Source of the DNA: Mitsuaria sp. GD03876
GTDB taxonomy: Bacteria; Pseudomonadota; Gammaproteobacteria; Burkholderiales; Burkholderiaceae_C
Assembly (NCBI RefSeq): GCF_029840635.1
Contig: NZ_JAOCCU010000038.1
Location: 1-59,217 of the forward strand
Direction of reading: 5' to 3'
DNA: 59,217 bases
This document shows positions 49,913 through 59,144 of this stretch, piece after piece; the stretch's first letter is position 1, and each line of letters starts with the position of its first letter. A program made the position numbers and the translations under genes. Under the pieces are notes generated by a model. That model was not told the origin of the DNA. It did no database searches and saw nothing but the letters and a program-made list of their open reading frames with translations.

Positions 49913-51391
49913 ATGAAGCCCGAGGCATCCATGGTTCATGGTCCGACGGCAGGCTCCCCGGTCCCGACACCGGCTCCCGCTGCCCCCAAGGACCTGCCGT
50001 CCGTCGACCGGCTGCTGCGCGATGCCGAGGTGACGCACCTGATGGCGCGGCATGGCCACGCCTTCGTCGCCGCGCAGGCGCGCCGGCTGCTGGACGAATG
50101 GCGCAAGCGCGCGCTGGACGGGTCGCTGGGCGCGCATGAGCTGCGACACCTGCCGGCCGAGCTCGAACGGCGTTGCGTCGAGCGCCTGACGCCGCGGATG
50201 CGCCGGGTCATCAACCTGACCGGCACGGTGCTGCACACCAACCTGGGCCGCGCGCTGCTCGCGGACGAGGCGCTGCAGCACCTGCTCGCCTGCATGGGCT
50301 CGCCGAACAACCTGGAGTTCGACCTCGCGCGCGGCGAGCGCGGGGATCGCGACAGCCTGGTCGAGTCGCTGCTGTGCGAGATCACCGGCGCGGAGGCCGC
50401 GACCGTCGTCAACAACAACGCCGCCGCGGTGCTGCTGGGCATCGCCGCGCTGGCGGGCGGGCGCTCGGCGATCGTGTCGCGGGGCGAGCTGGTGGAGATC
50501 GGCGGCGCCTTCCGCATGCCCGACGTGATGGCCGCGGCCGGCGCGCGGCTGGTGGAGGTCGGCACGACCAACCGCACCCATGCGCGCGACTACCAGGCGG
50601 CGATCGGGCCGGACACCGCGCTGCTGCTGAAGGTCCACACCAGCAACTACGCGATCCAGGGCTTCACGGCGGCGGTCAGCGAGGCGGAGCTCGCGCCGAT
50701 CGCGCGGGCGGCGAACGTGCCGCTGATGACCGACCTGGGCAGCGGCTCGCTGGTGGACCTGGCGCAGTGGGGCCTGCCGGCCGAGCCGCTGCCGCAGGCG
50801 ATGCTGGCCGACGGTTGCGATGTCGTGACCTTCAGCGGCGACAAGCTGCTGGGCGGGCCGCAGGCGGGGTTGATCGTCGGCCGCAAGGACCTGGTGCAGA
50901 AGATCCGCAAGTTCCCGATGAAGCGCGCGCTGCGCCTGTCCAAGCTGCCGCTGGCGGCGCTGGAGGCGACGCTGCGGCTGTACCTGCAGCCGGACCGGCT
51001 GACGCGCGACCTGCCGACGCTGCGCTTGCTGACGCGGCCGGTCGACCAGATCGAGGCGCAGGCCGAGCGGCTGTTGGCGCGCGTGGAGCAGGCGGTCGCG
51101 CCGCGCTTCTCGGTGCGCGTCAGCGCGATGCGCGGGCAGATCGGCTCGGGCTCGCTGCCGGTGGAGACGCTGCCGTCGGCGGGACTGGTGCTGACGCCGC
51201 GGCTGCCAGGCAAGCGGGGGACCGGGCGCGCGCTCGACGAGCTGATGGGCGCGTTGCGCGCGCTGCCGCTGCCGGTCATCGCGCGGGTGCAGGCCGACGA
51301 GCTGTGGCTGGACCTGCGCTGCCTGGACGAGGCGCGCGAGGAACCCGGCTTCGTCGAGCAGCTCGGGCTGCTGAAGGAGGCGCTCGCGTGA
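49913..51391 (+). CDS. selA: L-seryl-tRNA(Sec) selenium transferase
   Basis: 492-aa PLP enzyme that converts Ser-tRNA(Sec) to Sec-tRNA(Sec) with selenophosphate. N-terminal tRNA-binding domain (about 25-95), [15 protein letters not shown] at about 100, [11 protein letters not shown], and the PLP lysine K311 in [12 protein letters not shown]. The first 25 residues are a Pro/Ala-rich extension. The ATG lies two bases after the fdhE stop, and the stop overlaps the selB GTG. selD, which supplies selenophosphate, is not in the window. Confidence 0.97.
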   Translation: MKPEASMVHGPTAGSPVPTPAPAAPKDLPSVDRLLRDAEVTHLMARHGHAFVAAQARRLLDEWRKRALDGSLGAHELRHLPAELERRCVERLTPRMRRVINLTGTVLHTNLGRALLADEALQHLLACMGSPNNLEFDLARGERGDRDSLVESLLCEITGAEAATVVNNNAAAVLLGIAALAGGRSAIVSRGELVEIGGAFRMPDVMAAAGARLVEVGTTNRTHARDYQAAIGPDTALLLKVHTSNYAIQGFTAAVSEAELAPIARAANVPLMTDLGSGSLVDLAQWGLPAEPLPQAMLADGCDVVTFSGDKLLGGPQAGLIVGRKDLVQKIRKFPMKRALRLSKLPLAALEATLRLYLQPDRLTRDLPTLRLLTRPVDQIEAQAERLLARVEQAVAPRFSVRVSAMRGQIGSGSLPVETLPSAGLVLTPRLPGKRGTGRALDELMGALRALPLPVIARVQADELWLDLRCLDEAREEPGFVEQLGLLKEALA

Positions 51392-53598
51392 TCGTCGGAA
51401 CCGCCGGACACATCGACCACGGGAAGACGACGCTCGTGAAGGCGCTGACCGGCGTCGACACGGACCGGCTGCCCGAGGAGAAGCGGCGTGGCATCAGCAT
51501 CGCGCTGGGGTATGCCTACCTCGATGTCGAGGGCACGGGGACGCGCATCGGCTTCGTCGACGTGCCCGGGCACGAGCGGCTGGTGCACACGATGTTGTCC
51601 GGCGCGACCGGCATCGACCACGCGCTGCTGCTGGTCGCCGCCGACGACGGCGTGATGCCGCAGACGCGCGAGCATCTGGCGCTGCTGTCGCTGCTGGGCA
51701 TCGCGCGCGGCACGGTGGCGCTGACGAAATGCGATCGCGCCGACGAGGCGCTGCGGGCCCGGCGTCATGCGGAGATCCGCGCGCTGGTGGCCGGCACGCC
51801 GCTGGCGGACGCGCCGGTGTTCGACGTCGCCGCGACGGCCGGCGAGGGCGTGCGCGAGCTGCGCGAGCACCTGCTGGCGCAGGCGCGGGCGCTGCCGCCG
51901 CGCGCGGTCGCGGGGCAGGGCTTCCGGCTCGCCGTCGACCGCGTGTTCAGCCTGGCGGGCGTGGGCACGGTGTGCACCGGCACCGCGCATGCGGGCGAGG
52001 TCGCCGTCGGCGACGAGCTCGTCCTGCTGCCGCCCGCGCCGGGCCAGGCGCCGGCTCGCGCCCGGGTGCGCTCTCTGCATGCCCAGAACGCCGCCGCCGA
52101 GCGCGCGACGGCCGGCCAGCGCGTGGCCATCGGCCTGGTCGGCATCCAGAAGGACGAGGTCCGCCACGGCCAGTGGCTGGCCGCGCCGGAGATCGCGCAG
52201 TGGACCGATCGCTTCGACGTGCGGCTGCGGCTGTCGTCCGACGAGGCCAAGCCGCTGCGCAGCGGCACGGCGGTGCATGTGCACCTCGGCGCCGAGCAGG
52301 TGACCGGCTCGGTCGCCGTGCTGGGCCGCATCGACGGCGCGCCGCGAGAGACGCGATCCGCCGTGTCACGGGACGCGCCGGCCGCCGCGACACACGGCGC
52401 GCCCTTGGACGCGCTCGCGCCCGGGGACGAGGCCTTCGTCCAGTTGGTGCTGCATCGACCGATCGGTGCCTGGGCCGGCGACCGTGTGGTGCTGCGCGAT
52501 GCGTCGGCGACGCGCGCGCTGGCCGGCGGGACGGTGATCGATCCGCAGGCGCCGGCGCGGTACCGGCGCACGCCGCAGCGCCTGGCCGAACTGGACGCCC
52601 TGAGCGCGGCGACGCCCGCTGAGCGCCTCGCGGGCCTGCTCGAGCAGGCGCCGATGGGCCTGGACCTCGCGCGCTTCGCGGCGGGGCAGGGCGTGTCGGC
52701 GTCCGCCCGCGCGGGACTGCTGAGCGCAGCGGCCGGCGGGACCGCGAGTGCGAGTGCGACCGCGAGTGCGAGTGCGAGTGCGAGTGCGAGTGCGAGTGCG
52801 AGTGCCAGTGCCAGTGCGAGTGCCAGTGCGAGTGCCAGTGCGAGTCCGAGTCCGAGTGCGGCCGCGAGTGCGGGTGCGGGTGCCGGTGCGATGGCGGGTG
52901 CGGGTGCGATGGCAGTCGTCCCCGGCGCCGACGGTCCGGCCTGGGCGCTCGGCGCCGCGCGCACCGCCGAGTGGGAGGCCGTCGCGCTGGAGCGCCTGGC
53001 CCGCTACCACCAGGAGCAGCCGGAGGAGCTCGGCCCCGACCTCGCGCGCTGGCGGCGCCTGGCCGCGCCGCGGATGGCCGAGCCGCTGTGGCGCGCGCTG
53101 GTGCAGCGCCTGGTCGCGTCGTCGCGCGTCGCGCTCGGCGGCGCCGCCGCGCATCTGCCGGCGCACGGGGTGCAGCTGTCGGCGCTGGACGAGCGGCTGG
53201 CGCAGAAGCTGATGCCGCGGCTGCTGGAGGCCAGCGTCGAGGGCGCCTGGGCCCGCGACCTCGCCAAGGCCGCCGCCGAGCCCGAGGCGCTCGTGCGCAC
53301 GACGCTGGCGCGGTTGTCGCAGCGCGGCGAGCTGTTCCAGGTCGTGAAGGACCTGTACTATGCGCCCCCGTCGATCGAGGCCCTGGCCGCGATCGCGCGG
53401 GCCTCGGCCGGCGACGGCGAACTCCGGGCCGCCGAGTTCCGCGACCGCAGCGGCCTGGGCCGCAAGCGCGCGATCCAGGTGCTGGAGTTCTTCGACAAGG
53501 TCGGCCTGCTGCGGCGCGTCGGGGACGCGCACAAGCTGCGGGCCGATTGCCGCCTGTTCATCGACGACGCGAGCGGCGACGCCGCCCGGGCCGCATGA
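51388..53598 (+). CDS. selB: Selenocysteine-specific elongation factor SelB
   Basis: 736-aa EF-Tu-like factor delivering Sec-tRNA(Sec) to UGA/SECIS. GTPase motifs: GHIDHGKT at 7-14, DVPGH at 58-62, TKCD at 113-116. Domains II/III follow to about 400, then winged-helix domains, the last ([24 protein letters not shown] by motif) binding SECIS RNA. Longer than E. coli SelB (about 614 aa), partly from an Ala/Ser-repeat linker at about 452-510 encoded by GAGTGC-type hexamers. GTG start overlapping the selA stop. Confidence 0.96.
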   Translation: MIVGTAGHIDHGKTTLVKALTGVDTDRLPEEKRRGISIALGYAYLDVEGTGTRIGFVDVPGHERLVHTMLSGATGIDHALLLVAADDGVMPQTREHLALLSLLGIARGTVALTKCDRADEALRARRHAEIRALVAGTPLADAPVFDVAATAGEGVRELREHLLAQARALPPRAVAGQGFRLAVDRVFSLAGVGTVCTGTAHAGEVAVGDELVLLPPAPGQAPARARVRSLHAQNAAAERATAGQRVAIGLVGIQKDEVRHGQWLAAPEIAQWTDRFDVRLRLSSDEAKPLRSGTAVHVHLGAEQVTGSVAVLGRIDGAPRETRSAVSRDAPAAATHGAPLDALAPGDEAFVQLVLHRPIGAWAGDRVVLRDASATRALAGGTVIDPQAPARYRRTPQRLAELDALSAATPAERLAGLLEQAPMGLDLARFAAGQGVSASARAGLLSAAAGGTASASATASASASASASASASASASASASASASASPSPSAAASAGAGAGAMAGAGAMAVVPGADGPAWALGAARTAEWEAVALERLARYHQEQPEELGPDLARWRRLAAPRMAEPLWRALVQRLVASSRVALGGAAAHLPAHGVQLSALDERLAQKLMPRLLEASVEGAWARDLAKAAAEPEALVRTTLARLSQRGELFQVVKDLYYAPPSIEALAAIARASAGDGELRAAEFRDRSGLGRKRAIQVLEFFDKVGLLRRVGDAHKLRADCRLFIDDASGDAARAA
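52741..52920 (+). repeat. GAGTGC hexanucleotide repeat tract inside selB
   Basis: About 160-180 bases of near-perfect tandem gcgagt/gagtgc hexamers, degenerating to gccagt, gagtcc and gcgggt units at the 3' side. Translation gives runs of Ala-Ser, then Pro-Ser, Gly-Ala and Met-Ala. The unit is six bases, so copy-number change alters linker length without frameshift. It lies between the elongation-factor part and the C-terminal winged-helix region. Confidence 0.92.
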
Positions 53599-53614
53599 AC
53601 ACGCAAGGATCCCT

Positions 53615-53710
53615 GGAAGGAAAACGATCCTGGTGGATCGGCCGGACTTCAAATCCGGTGGATGGCGCCACGCGCCGTCGGGTGGGTTCGACTCCCATTT
53701 CCTTCCGCCA
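53615..53710 (+). tRNA. selC: tRNA-Sec (anticodon TCA)
   Basis: 96-base selenocysteine tRNA with the eight-base acceptor stem GGAAGGAA/TTTCCTTCC region, an extended D-stem, anticodon stem CCGGA/TCCGG with the loop CTTCAAA (anticodon TCA), a long variable arm (GGATGGCGCCACGCGCCGTC), a T-loop GTTCGACTC, discriminator G and encoded CCA. It begins 16 bases after the selB stop. Confidence 0.97.
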
Positions 53711-53840
53711 GCAACATCGGCTCGCCGGCTGCGCGGCCCGATCTTGCGCCTGCGGTGCTCGCCGTACGAGAGTACGGCTGCGCGCCTCGGCGCAACCTCG
53801 GGCCGCTCGCCACGGCGATCCGACGTCGCCGGTTCCTGCG

Positions 53841-53866
53841 GCCGCCCTAGGGGCGGCACTTTCTTT
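53841..53866 (+). terminator. Candidate terminator after selC
   Basis: GCCGCCC (53841-53847) and GGGCGGC (53851-53857) form a perfect seven-base stem with a three-base loop, followed by ACTTTCTTT. It lies 130 bases after selC and 28 bases before the ABC transporter gene, so it could end the sel operon or act as a leader hairpin. The preceding 53711-53840 holds no gene. Confidence 0.55.
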
Positions 53867-53893
53867 GACTGCGAACCTTTTTGGAGCCCTCCG

Positions 53894-54784
53894 ATGACCA
53901 GCCTCTTCCAGCATGTCAGCCGTGCGCTGCATGGGATCGTCGCCGCCTCGCTGATCGCCGCGGGCGCCGCCGGCGTCGCGCAGGCGCAGACCTCTCCGCA
54001 GGTCCTGCGCGTCACCGCCATCCCCGACGAATCGCCGACCGAGCTCGCGCGCAAGTTCGCGCCGCTGGGCAAGTACCTGGAGAAGGAACTCGGCGTCAAG
54101 GTCGAGTGGACCCCCGTCACCGACTACGCCGCCGCCGTCGAGGCCGTCGTCAACAAGAAGGTCGAGCTCGCCTGGTTCGGCGGCTTCACCTTCGTCCAGG
54201 CCAACGTGCGCGCCGGCGGCAAGATCGTCCCGCTGGTCCAGCGCGAGGAGGACGAGAAGTTCCGCTCCGTCTTCATCACCGACGCCAAGTCCGGCATCGC
54301 CAAGCTCGAGGACCTCAAGGGCAAGACGCTGAGCTTCGGCTCCGCGTCCTCGACCTCGGGCCACCTGATGCCGCGCTCGTTCCTGCTGGCCGCCAGGATC
54401 AATCCCGACGCCGACCTCAAGCGCATCTCGTTCTCCGGCGCGCATGACGCCACCGTCGCCGCCGTGGCCTCGGGCAAGGTCGACGCCGGCGCGCTCAACA
54501 TCTCCGTCTGGGAGAAGCTGGTCGCCGAGAAGAAGGTCGATCCGGCCGAGGTGAAGGTGTTCTTCACCACGCCGCCGTACTACGACTACAACTGGAGCGT
54601 CCACGCCGACATGCCCGCGGCGATGAAGGACAAGCTCAAGGCCGCCTTCCTGAAGCTGAGCCCGACCACGCCCGAGGGCAAGGAGATCCTCGAGCTGCAG
54701 CGCGCGACGAAGTTCGTGCCGACCAAGCCGGAGAACTACGCCGGCATCAAGGCCGCCGCCGAGAACGCCGGCCTGTTGAAGTGA
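53894..54784 (+). CDS. PhnD-like (putative selenate) ABC transporter substrate-binding protein
   Basis: 296-aa periplasmic binding protein of the PhnD family. Signal peptide about 1-33 (cleavage after AQA). The lobe motifs include VTAIPDESPTELARKFAPLGKYL, VEWTPVTDYAAAVEAV, ELAWFGGFTFVQA, LSFGSASSTSGHLMPR and YYDYNWSVHADMP. Its position directly after selA-selB-selC, and resemblance to the PhnD subfamily annotated as putative selenate ABC transporter components, suggest a selenium oxyanion rather than phosphonate. The substrate is inferred. TGGAG precedes the ATG. Confidence 0.85.
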   Translation: MTSLFQHVSRALHGIVAASLIAAGAAGVAQAQTSPQVLRVTAIPDESPTELARKFAPLGKYLEKELGVKVEWTPVTDYAAAVEAVVNKKVELAWFGGFTFVQANVRAGGKIVPLVQREEDEKFRSVFITDAKSGIAKLEDLKGKTLSFGSASSTSGHLMPRSFLLAARINPDADLKRISFSGAHDATVAAVASGKVDAGALNISVWEKLVAEKKVDPAEVKVFFTTPPYYDYNWSVHADMPAAMKDKLKAAFLKLSPTTPEGKEILELQRATKFVPTKPENYAGIKAAAENAGLLK

Positions 54785-54799
54785 ACTGAGCCCGCGTCG

Positions 54800-55615
54800 A
54801 TGCCCTTGCTGGAGTTGGACGGCCTGCGCCTGCAGGCCGGCGCGCGCACCCTGGTCGAGCCGCTGTCGCTGCGGATCGAGACCGGCGAGCAAGTCGCGCT
54901 GATCGGCGCCTCGGGCGCCGGCAAGACCTCGCTGCTGCACGCGCTCGCGCTGGCGCTGCCGCCAGCCGCCGGCGCGCTGCGCCTGGTCGGCGAGGACGCC
55001 TGGACGCTGTCCTCCGGCGACCGCCACTGGCTGCGCCGCGAGTTGATGCTCGCGCCACAACACCCGCCGCTGCCGCCGCGCCAGCGCGTCGCCACCGCGG
55101 TGCTGGCCGGCCGGCTGCCCGGCGCCTCGATGCGCGAGAGCCTGCGCATGCTGTTCAGCCCGAGCGAGGCGCAGGCGCGGCTCGCGCACGAGGCGCTGGA
55201 GCGGCTCGAGCTCGGCGACCGGCTGTGGTCGCGCGTCGACCAGCTCTCCGGCGGCGAGCGCCAGCGCGTGGCCATCGCGCGGCTGCTGGTGTCCAAGGCG
55301 CGGCTGTGGCTGGCCGACGAACCGCTGTCGGCGCTCGACCCGCAGCGCGCGCAGCGCGTGCTGTCGGTGCTGCAGGACGCGGCCCGCGCGCAGGACCGCA
55401 CGCTGGTCTGCAGCCTGCACCAGGTCGACCTGGCCTGCCGGATGTTCCCGCGCGTGATCGCGCTGCGCGAGGGCCGGCTGGTCTACGACGGCCCGCCCGC
55501 GGAGCTCGGCGCCCGCCAGCTCGACGAGATCTACGCCGGCCTGCCGGATGCATCGCCGTCCGCGGTCGACGACGCGCCGCTGCCGGCCGCGCCGCCGCAG
55601 GCGATGTGCCGATGA
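54800..55615 (+). CDS. PhnC-like ABC transporter ATP-binding protein (putative selenium uptake)
   Basis: 271-aa ATPase. Walker A GASGAGKT (about 37-44), signature LSGGERQRVAIARLL, Walker B LWLADEPLSALDP, switch His in SLHQVDLA. A 20-residue Ala/Pro-rich tail follows the core. It starts 15 bases after the binding protein and its stop overlaps the permease start. Works with the permease and binding protein on either side. Confidence 0.88.
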   Translation: MPLLELDGLRLQAGARTLVEPLSLRIETGEQVALIGASGAGKTSLLHALALALPPAAGALRLVGEDAWTLSSGDRHWLRRELMLAPQHPPLPPRQRVATAVLAGRLPGASMRESLRMLFSPSEAQARLAHEALERLELGDRLWSRVDQLSGGERQRVAIARLLVSKARLWLADEPLSALDPQRAQRVLSVLQDAARAQDRTLVCSLHQVDLACRMFPRVIALREGRLVYDGPPAELGARQLDEIYAGLPDASPSAVDDAPLPAAPPQAMCR

Positions 55616-57357
55616 GCGCGCTCAGCGGGCGCGACGGGGCCGTCGGCGGCTCCGGCCGCGCGCCGGGCGATCCGGGCGATCCCGCCGGGCCACGCGGCCC
55701 ACGCGGCCCACGCGGCCCACGCGGCGCCAATCCCGCCCTTGAACCCTGGCGCCGCGATCCCGCCGCCACGCGGCGCCTGGGCCTGGCCGTCGCCTTGCTC
55801 GTGCTGCTGTGGCCGCTGCTGGTCTGGTGCGAGTTCCGGCCCTGGGAGCTGCTTGACCCGCGCAGCCTGCGCGCGACCGGCCGCTTCGCCGCCCAGTTCC
55901 TGACGCCGCGGGTGGACCTCGAGTTCCTCTCGATGCTCGCCGCCGACACCTGGCGCACCGTGGCGATGGCGACGGTGGGCTTGGCGCTCGCCTGGGTGAT
56001 CGCCGTGCCGATGGCGCTGCTGGCGACGGCGCGGCTGTCGGTCTCCGCGCTGACGGGCCGCATGGGCACCGCGCCGGCGGCGTTGCGCGCCGTGGTGCGG
56101 CTGGTGCTGGTCGTGCTGCGCTCGGTGCCGGAGCTGGTCTGGGCGCTGATGCTGGTGCGGGTGATCGGCCTGGGGCCCGGCGCCGGCGTGCTGGCCATCG
56201 CGCTGTCCTACGGCGGCATGCTGGGCAAGGTCTACGCCGAGATCCTCGAGAGCGCCGACGCCGCGCCGACGCAGGCGCTGCTGCGCGGCGGCGCCGGCCG
56301 GCTGCAGGCGCTGCTGTTCGGCACGCTGCCGGGCTGCGCCGACGAACTGGTCAGCTACACCGTCTACCGCTGGGAATGCGCGATCCGCTCGTCGGTGGTG
56401 CTGGGCTTCGTCGGCGCTGGCGGCCTGGGCCAGCAACTGGACAACGCGACCAAGATGTTCGCGGGCTCCGAGGTCGCGACCATCCTGCTGGTGTTCATCG
56501 CGCTGGTCGCGCTGGCGGACCGCGTCAGCGCCTGGCTGCGGCCCGCCCGCGAGGCCAGCCTCGGCGCCGACCCCCAGCGCCAGCCGACGCGGCCGCCGGC
56601 GCGTTGGGGACTGCGCGCGCTGTTGCTCGGCCTGCTGGCGTTGATGGTGGCGAGTTTCGTGTCGCTGCCGCTGCGCTGGGGCGAACTGCTGGGCGCCGAG
56701 GCGCTGGCGCAGATGGGCCGTTTCCTCGCCGAATTCTTCCCGCCGCAGCTGGCGCCCGCCTTCCTCGGCCGCGTCGGGCAGGGCGCGCTGGAGACGGTGG
56801 CGATGTCGGCGCTCGGCAGCGGGCTGGCGGCGATCGCCGGGCTGGCGGTGGCGCTGCTGGCCAGCCGGCCGCCCGGGCCGCTGCGCTGGGCGTCGCGGTT
56901 GCTGCTCAACGCGCTGCGCAGCGTGCCGGAGCTGGTGTGGGCGTCCATCCTGCTGGTGTCGGCGGGCCTGGGGCCGATGCCGGGCACGCTGGCGCTGGCG
57001 CTGCACACGACCGGCGTGCTGGGCCGGCTGATGGCCGAGGCGCTCGAGAACGCGCCGCCGCAGACCGCGCAGGCGCTGCGCTGGGCGGGCGCGTCGCGCT
57101 GGCAGGTGTTCGCCTTCGCGACGCTGCCGCAGGCGGCGCCGCAGCTGCTCAGCTACACGCTGTACCGCTGGGAGAACAACATCCGCGCGGCGACGGTGCT
57201 GGGCGTGGTCGGCGCCGGCGGCCTCGGGCAGATGCTGACGCTGCACCTGAGCCTGTTCCAGATGCGGGAGACTTGCACGGTGCTGCTGGCGATGATCGCG
57301 CTGGTGATGGCGGTGGACGCCTGCTCCTACGCGGCGCGGCGGCGGCTGAATCGATGA
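55612..57357 (+). CDS. Fused double PhnE-like ABC transporter permease
   Basis: 581-aa membrane protein containing two complete PhnE-type permease modules (about 45-300 and 335-575), each with the EAA loop before the GAGGLG motif: VLGFVGAGGLGQQL in the first and VLGVVGAGGLGQML in the second. So one chain replaces a permease dimer. Residues about 19-38 (GDPGDPAGPRGPRGPRGPRG) are collagen-like Gly-x-y repeats encoded by tandem nine-base units at about 55687-55727. ATG overlaps the upstream stop. Substrate inferred as for the binding protein. Confidence 0.88.
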   Translation: MSALSGRDGAVGGSGRAPGDPGDPAGPRGPRGPRGPRGANPALEPWRRDPAATRRLGLAVALLVLLWPLLVWCEFRPWELLDPRSLRATGRFAAQFLTPRVDLEFLSMLAADTWRTVAMATVGLALAWVIAVPMALLATARLSVSALTGRMGTAPAALRAVVRLVLVVLRSVPELVWALMLVRVIGLGPGAGVLAIALSYGGMLGKVYAEILESADAAPTQALLRGGAGRLQALLFGTLPGCADELVSYTVYRWECAIRSSVVLGFVGAGGLGQQLDNATKMFAGSEVATILLVFIALVALADRVSAWLRPAREASLGADPQRQPTRPPARWGLRALLLGLLALMVASFVSLPLRWGELLGAEALAQMGRFLAEFFPPQLAPAFLGRVGQGALETVAMSALGSGLAAIAGLAVALLASRPPGPLRWASRLLLNALRSVPELVWASILLVSAGLGPMPGTLALALHTTGVLGRLMAEALENAPPQTAQALRWAGASRWQVFAFATLPQAAPQLLSYTLYRWENNIRAATVLGVVGAGGLGQMLTLHLSLFQMRETCTVLLAMIALVMAVDACSYAARRRLNR

Positions 57358-57368
57358 GGGAGTCCGAG

Positions 57369-57947
57369 ATGAACGAGCAAGGGCTGAAGCTGCTGCGCGA
57401 GCGGGCGTCGGTCGGGCCGAAGTACCTGGTCGAGCCGGCGCCGGACGAGGCGCAGTTGCGGCTGATGGTGGACGCGGCGCTGCATGCGCCGGATCACGCG
57501 GGGCTGGTGCCGTTCCGCTTCAAGGTCGTGCGCGGCGAGGCGCGCCGCGCGATGGCGGCGCTGTACGCCGACGCCGCGCGCCGCGCCGGCAAGGACGCGG
57601 ACGGCATCGCGATGGACGAGGAACGCGCGCTGCGCCCGCCGATGACGGTGGCGGTGGTGGCGCGGCTGGACCTGGGCCATCCGCAGGTGCCGGCGCACGA
57701 GCAGTGGGCCTGTGTCGGCGGAGCGCTGACGAACTTCCTGAACGCGGCGCAGGCGCTGGGGTTCGGGGGAAAGATGCTCAGCGGCGCGAAGGCCCGCGAT
57801 CCCGGGCTGATCGCCGCGTTCTGCGCGCCGGGGGAGACGCTGCTGGGCTGGATCGCGCTGGGCACGCCGGTCAAGTCCGACAAGCCGCCCAAGCCGCGCG
57901 CGCCGAAGGCCGGCGCGGCCGACGCGCTGCAGCTCTGGGGCGGCTGA
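57369..57947 (+). CDS. YdjA-like nitroreductase family protein
   Basis: 192-aa FMN-dependent NAD(P)H oxidoreductase of the small YdjA class: LRERASVGPKYLVEPAPDEAQL, AALHAPDHAGLVPFRF, ALTNFLNAAQALGFGGKML, LLGWIALGTP (by motif). In E. coli ydjA lies next to selD; here the gene follows the sel genes and candidate selenium transporter, 11 bases after the permease. Its reaction in selenium metabolism is unknown. Start at 57369 is preferred because GAGGGAG lies six bases upstream; an alternative ATG at 57354 overlaps the permease stop. Confidence 0.88.
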   Translation: MNEQGLKLLRERASVGPKYLVEPAPDEAQLRLMVDAALHAPDHAGLVPFRFKVVRGEARRAMAALYADAARRAGKDADGIAMDEERALRPPMTVAVVARLDLGHPQVPAHEQWACVGGALTNFLNAAQALGFGGKMLSGAKARDPGLIAAFCAPGETLLGWIALGTPVKSDKPPKPRAPKAGAADALQLWGG

Positions 57948-57961
57948 GCCGCCCGCGCTCG

Positions 57962-58390
57962 TCAGCCGTAGATGTAGCTCTGGAGCTGGGCGATCGTCAT
58001 CTCGTCGTCCGCGATGATGTCGTCCATCAGGTCGCGGATCGAGAGCATGCCCACGACGCTGGCGCCCTCGACCACCGGCAGGTGGCGGATCTTGCGCTGG
58101 CTCATCAGGCTCATGCACTCGCGGCAGTCGGTGTTGGGCTTCACCACGAACACATTGGACGTCATCACGTCCTTGACCTGCGTGTGCCGGGAGTCCCGTC
58201 CCTGCAGCGCGATCTTGCGGGTGTAGTCGCGCTCCGAGAAGATGCCGAGCAGGCGCTCGTTCTCCATCACCAGCAGCGCGCCGACATCATGTTGCGCCAG
58301 CAGGTGCAGCGCATCGAACACCGTCGCCTCCGGCGCGACGCGCCAGACGCTCGGGCCGCGGTTCTTCAGCAGATCGGACACCGGTTTCAT
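57962..58390 (-). CDS. CBS-domain pair protein
   Basis: 142-aa protein made almost wholly of two CBS domains (about 8-65 and 72-132): TVFDALHLLAQHDVGALLVME, GIFSERDYTRKI, VKDVMTSNVFVVKPNTDCRECMSLMSQRKIRHLPVVEGASVVGMLSIRDL (by motif). CBS pairs bind adenosyl nucleotides and usually regulate a partner; none is evident here. AGGAGG precedes the ATG at 58390. Convergent with the nitroreductase. Confidence 0.93.
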   Translation of the reverse strand: MKPVSDLLKNRGPSVWRVAPEATVFDALHLLAQHDVGALLVMENERLLGIFSERDYTRKIALQGRDSRHTQVKDVMTSNVFVVKPNTDCRECMSLMSQRKIRHLPVVEGASVVGMLSIRDLMDDIIADDEMTIAQLQSYIYG

Positions 58391-58511
58391 GGGGCCTCCT
58401 GGCGAATGTCTGGCGGAACTCGGACGTCCAAGATAAGCGCGTTGGCGGTGCGCCGCAAGCCCCTGCAAGACCCGACCCCCAAGGGGGGAGGGCGCCGGGC
58501 GTGCCCCGGGC

Positions 58512-59042
58512 TCAGGCCGGGTGGGTCAGGTCGCGCAGATGGGTGGGTCCGGCGCGGCGCTCGATCTCGGCCAGCAGGTCGCGGCCCCAGCCCATCGCGA
58601 ACAGCGCCTCGCCGACGACGAACATCGGACCGACCAGCAGCCCGATCAGGTCGTCCACGAACGCGGGCTTGCGGCCCTCGTAATAGTGACCGACGAACTG
58701 GATGATCCATCCCACCAGGAAGCTGCCCAGCCCCCAGGCCAGCCAGCCGCCGAAGGAGCCGGCCGCCAGCGGATGGGCCAGCGCCATCAGCACCGCGTTG
58801 ACGATCGCGGTGGCCAGGCCCAGGACGAAGTTGCCCCGCGTCAGGTACCAGATCGTCGCGGCGCCCCAGACCAGCCAGGCGGCCGAGACGGTCCAGTCGG
58901 CGACGTGGAATTGCGCCCGCGCCAGCAGCACGCCGATCGCGAACACGATCAGCGGGATGCCGACGAAATGCGTGGCGATGTTGCGGCGGTCGCGGTGGTA
59001 GGCGGCGTACTGCGCCATCAGATCGGTGGCTTGGCGTGCCAT
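58512..59042 (-). CDS. Mpo1-like (DUF962) membrane protein
   Basis: 176-aa protein with about four membrane helices. The DUF962/YGL010w-Mpo1 signature is present: YAAYHRDRRNIATHFVGIPLIVFA with the conserved HxxxxN-H segment, and GWIIQFVGHYYEGRKPAFVDDLIGLLVGP with the second histidine motif. Yeast Mpo1 is an Fe-dependent dioxygenase in 2-hydroxy fatty acid alpha-oxidation; bacterial function is unproven. GGAGACCGCC lies before the ATG. Confidence 0.9.
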   Translation of the reverse strand: MARQATDLMAQYAAYHRDRRNIATHFVGIPLIVFAIGVLLARAQFHVADWTVSAAWLVWGAATIWYLTRGNFVLGLATAIVNAVLMALAHPLAAGSFGGWLAWGLGSFLVGWIIQFVGHYYEGRKPAFVDDLIGLLVGPMFVVGEALFAMGWGRDLLAEIERRAGPTHLRDLTHPA

Positions 59043-59144
59043 GGCGGTCTCCGTGCGGGATGTCGTCGTGATGTCGCAATGCTAGTGCGACCAGCCTGTT
59101 TGTGCCGTTCAGAATGCGGGTTTCACCACTCCTGATAGACCCCT

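Noticed and set aside
52741-52920. CRISPR-like repeat array
   Set aside because: Contiguous six-base units without spacers, inside a coding sequence, and no cas genes anywhere in the window.
52366-54120. Minus-strand frame with RTRTRT repeats opposite selB
   Set aside because: It is only the antisense reading of the selB hexamer tract and the selC region.
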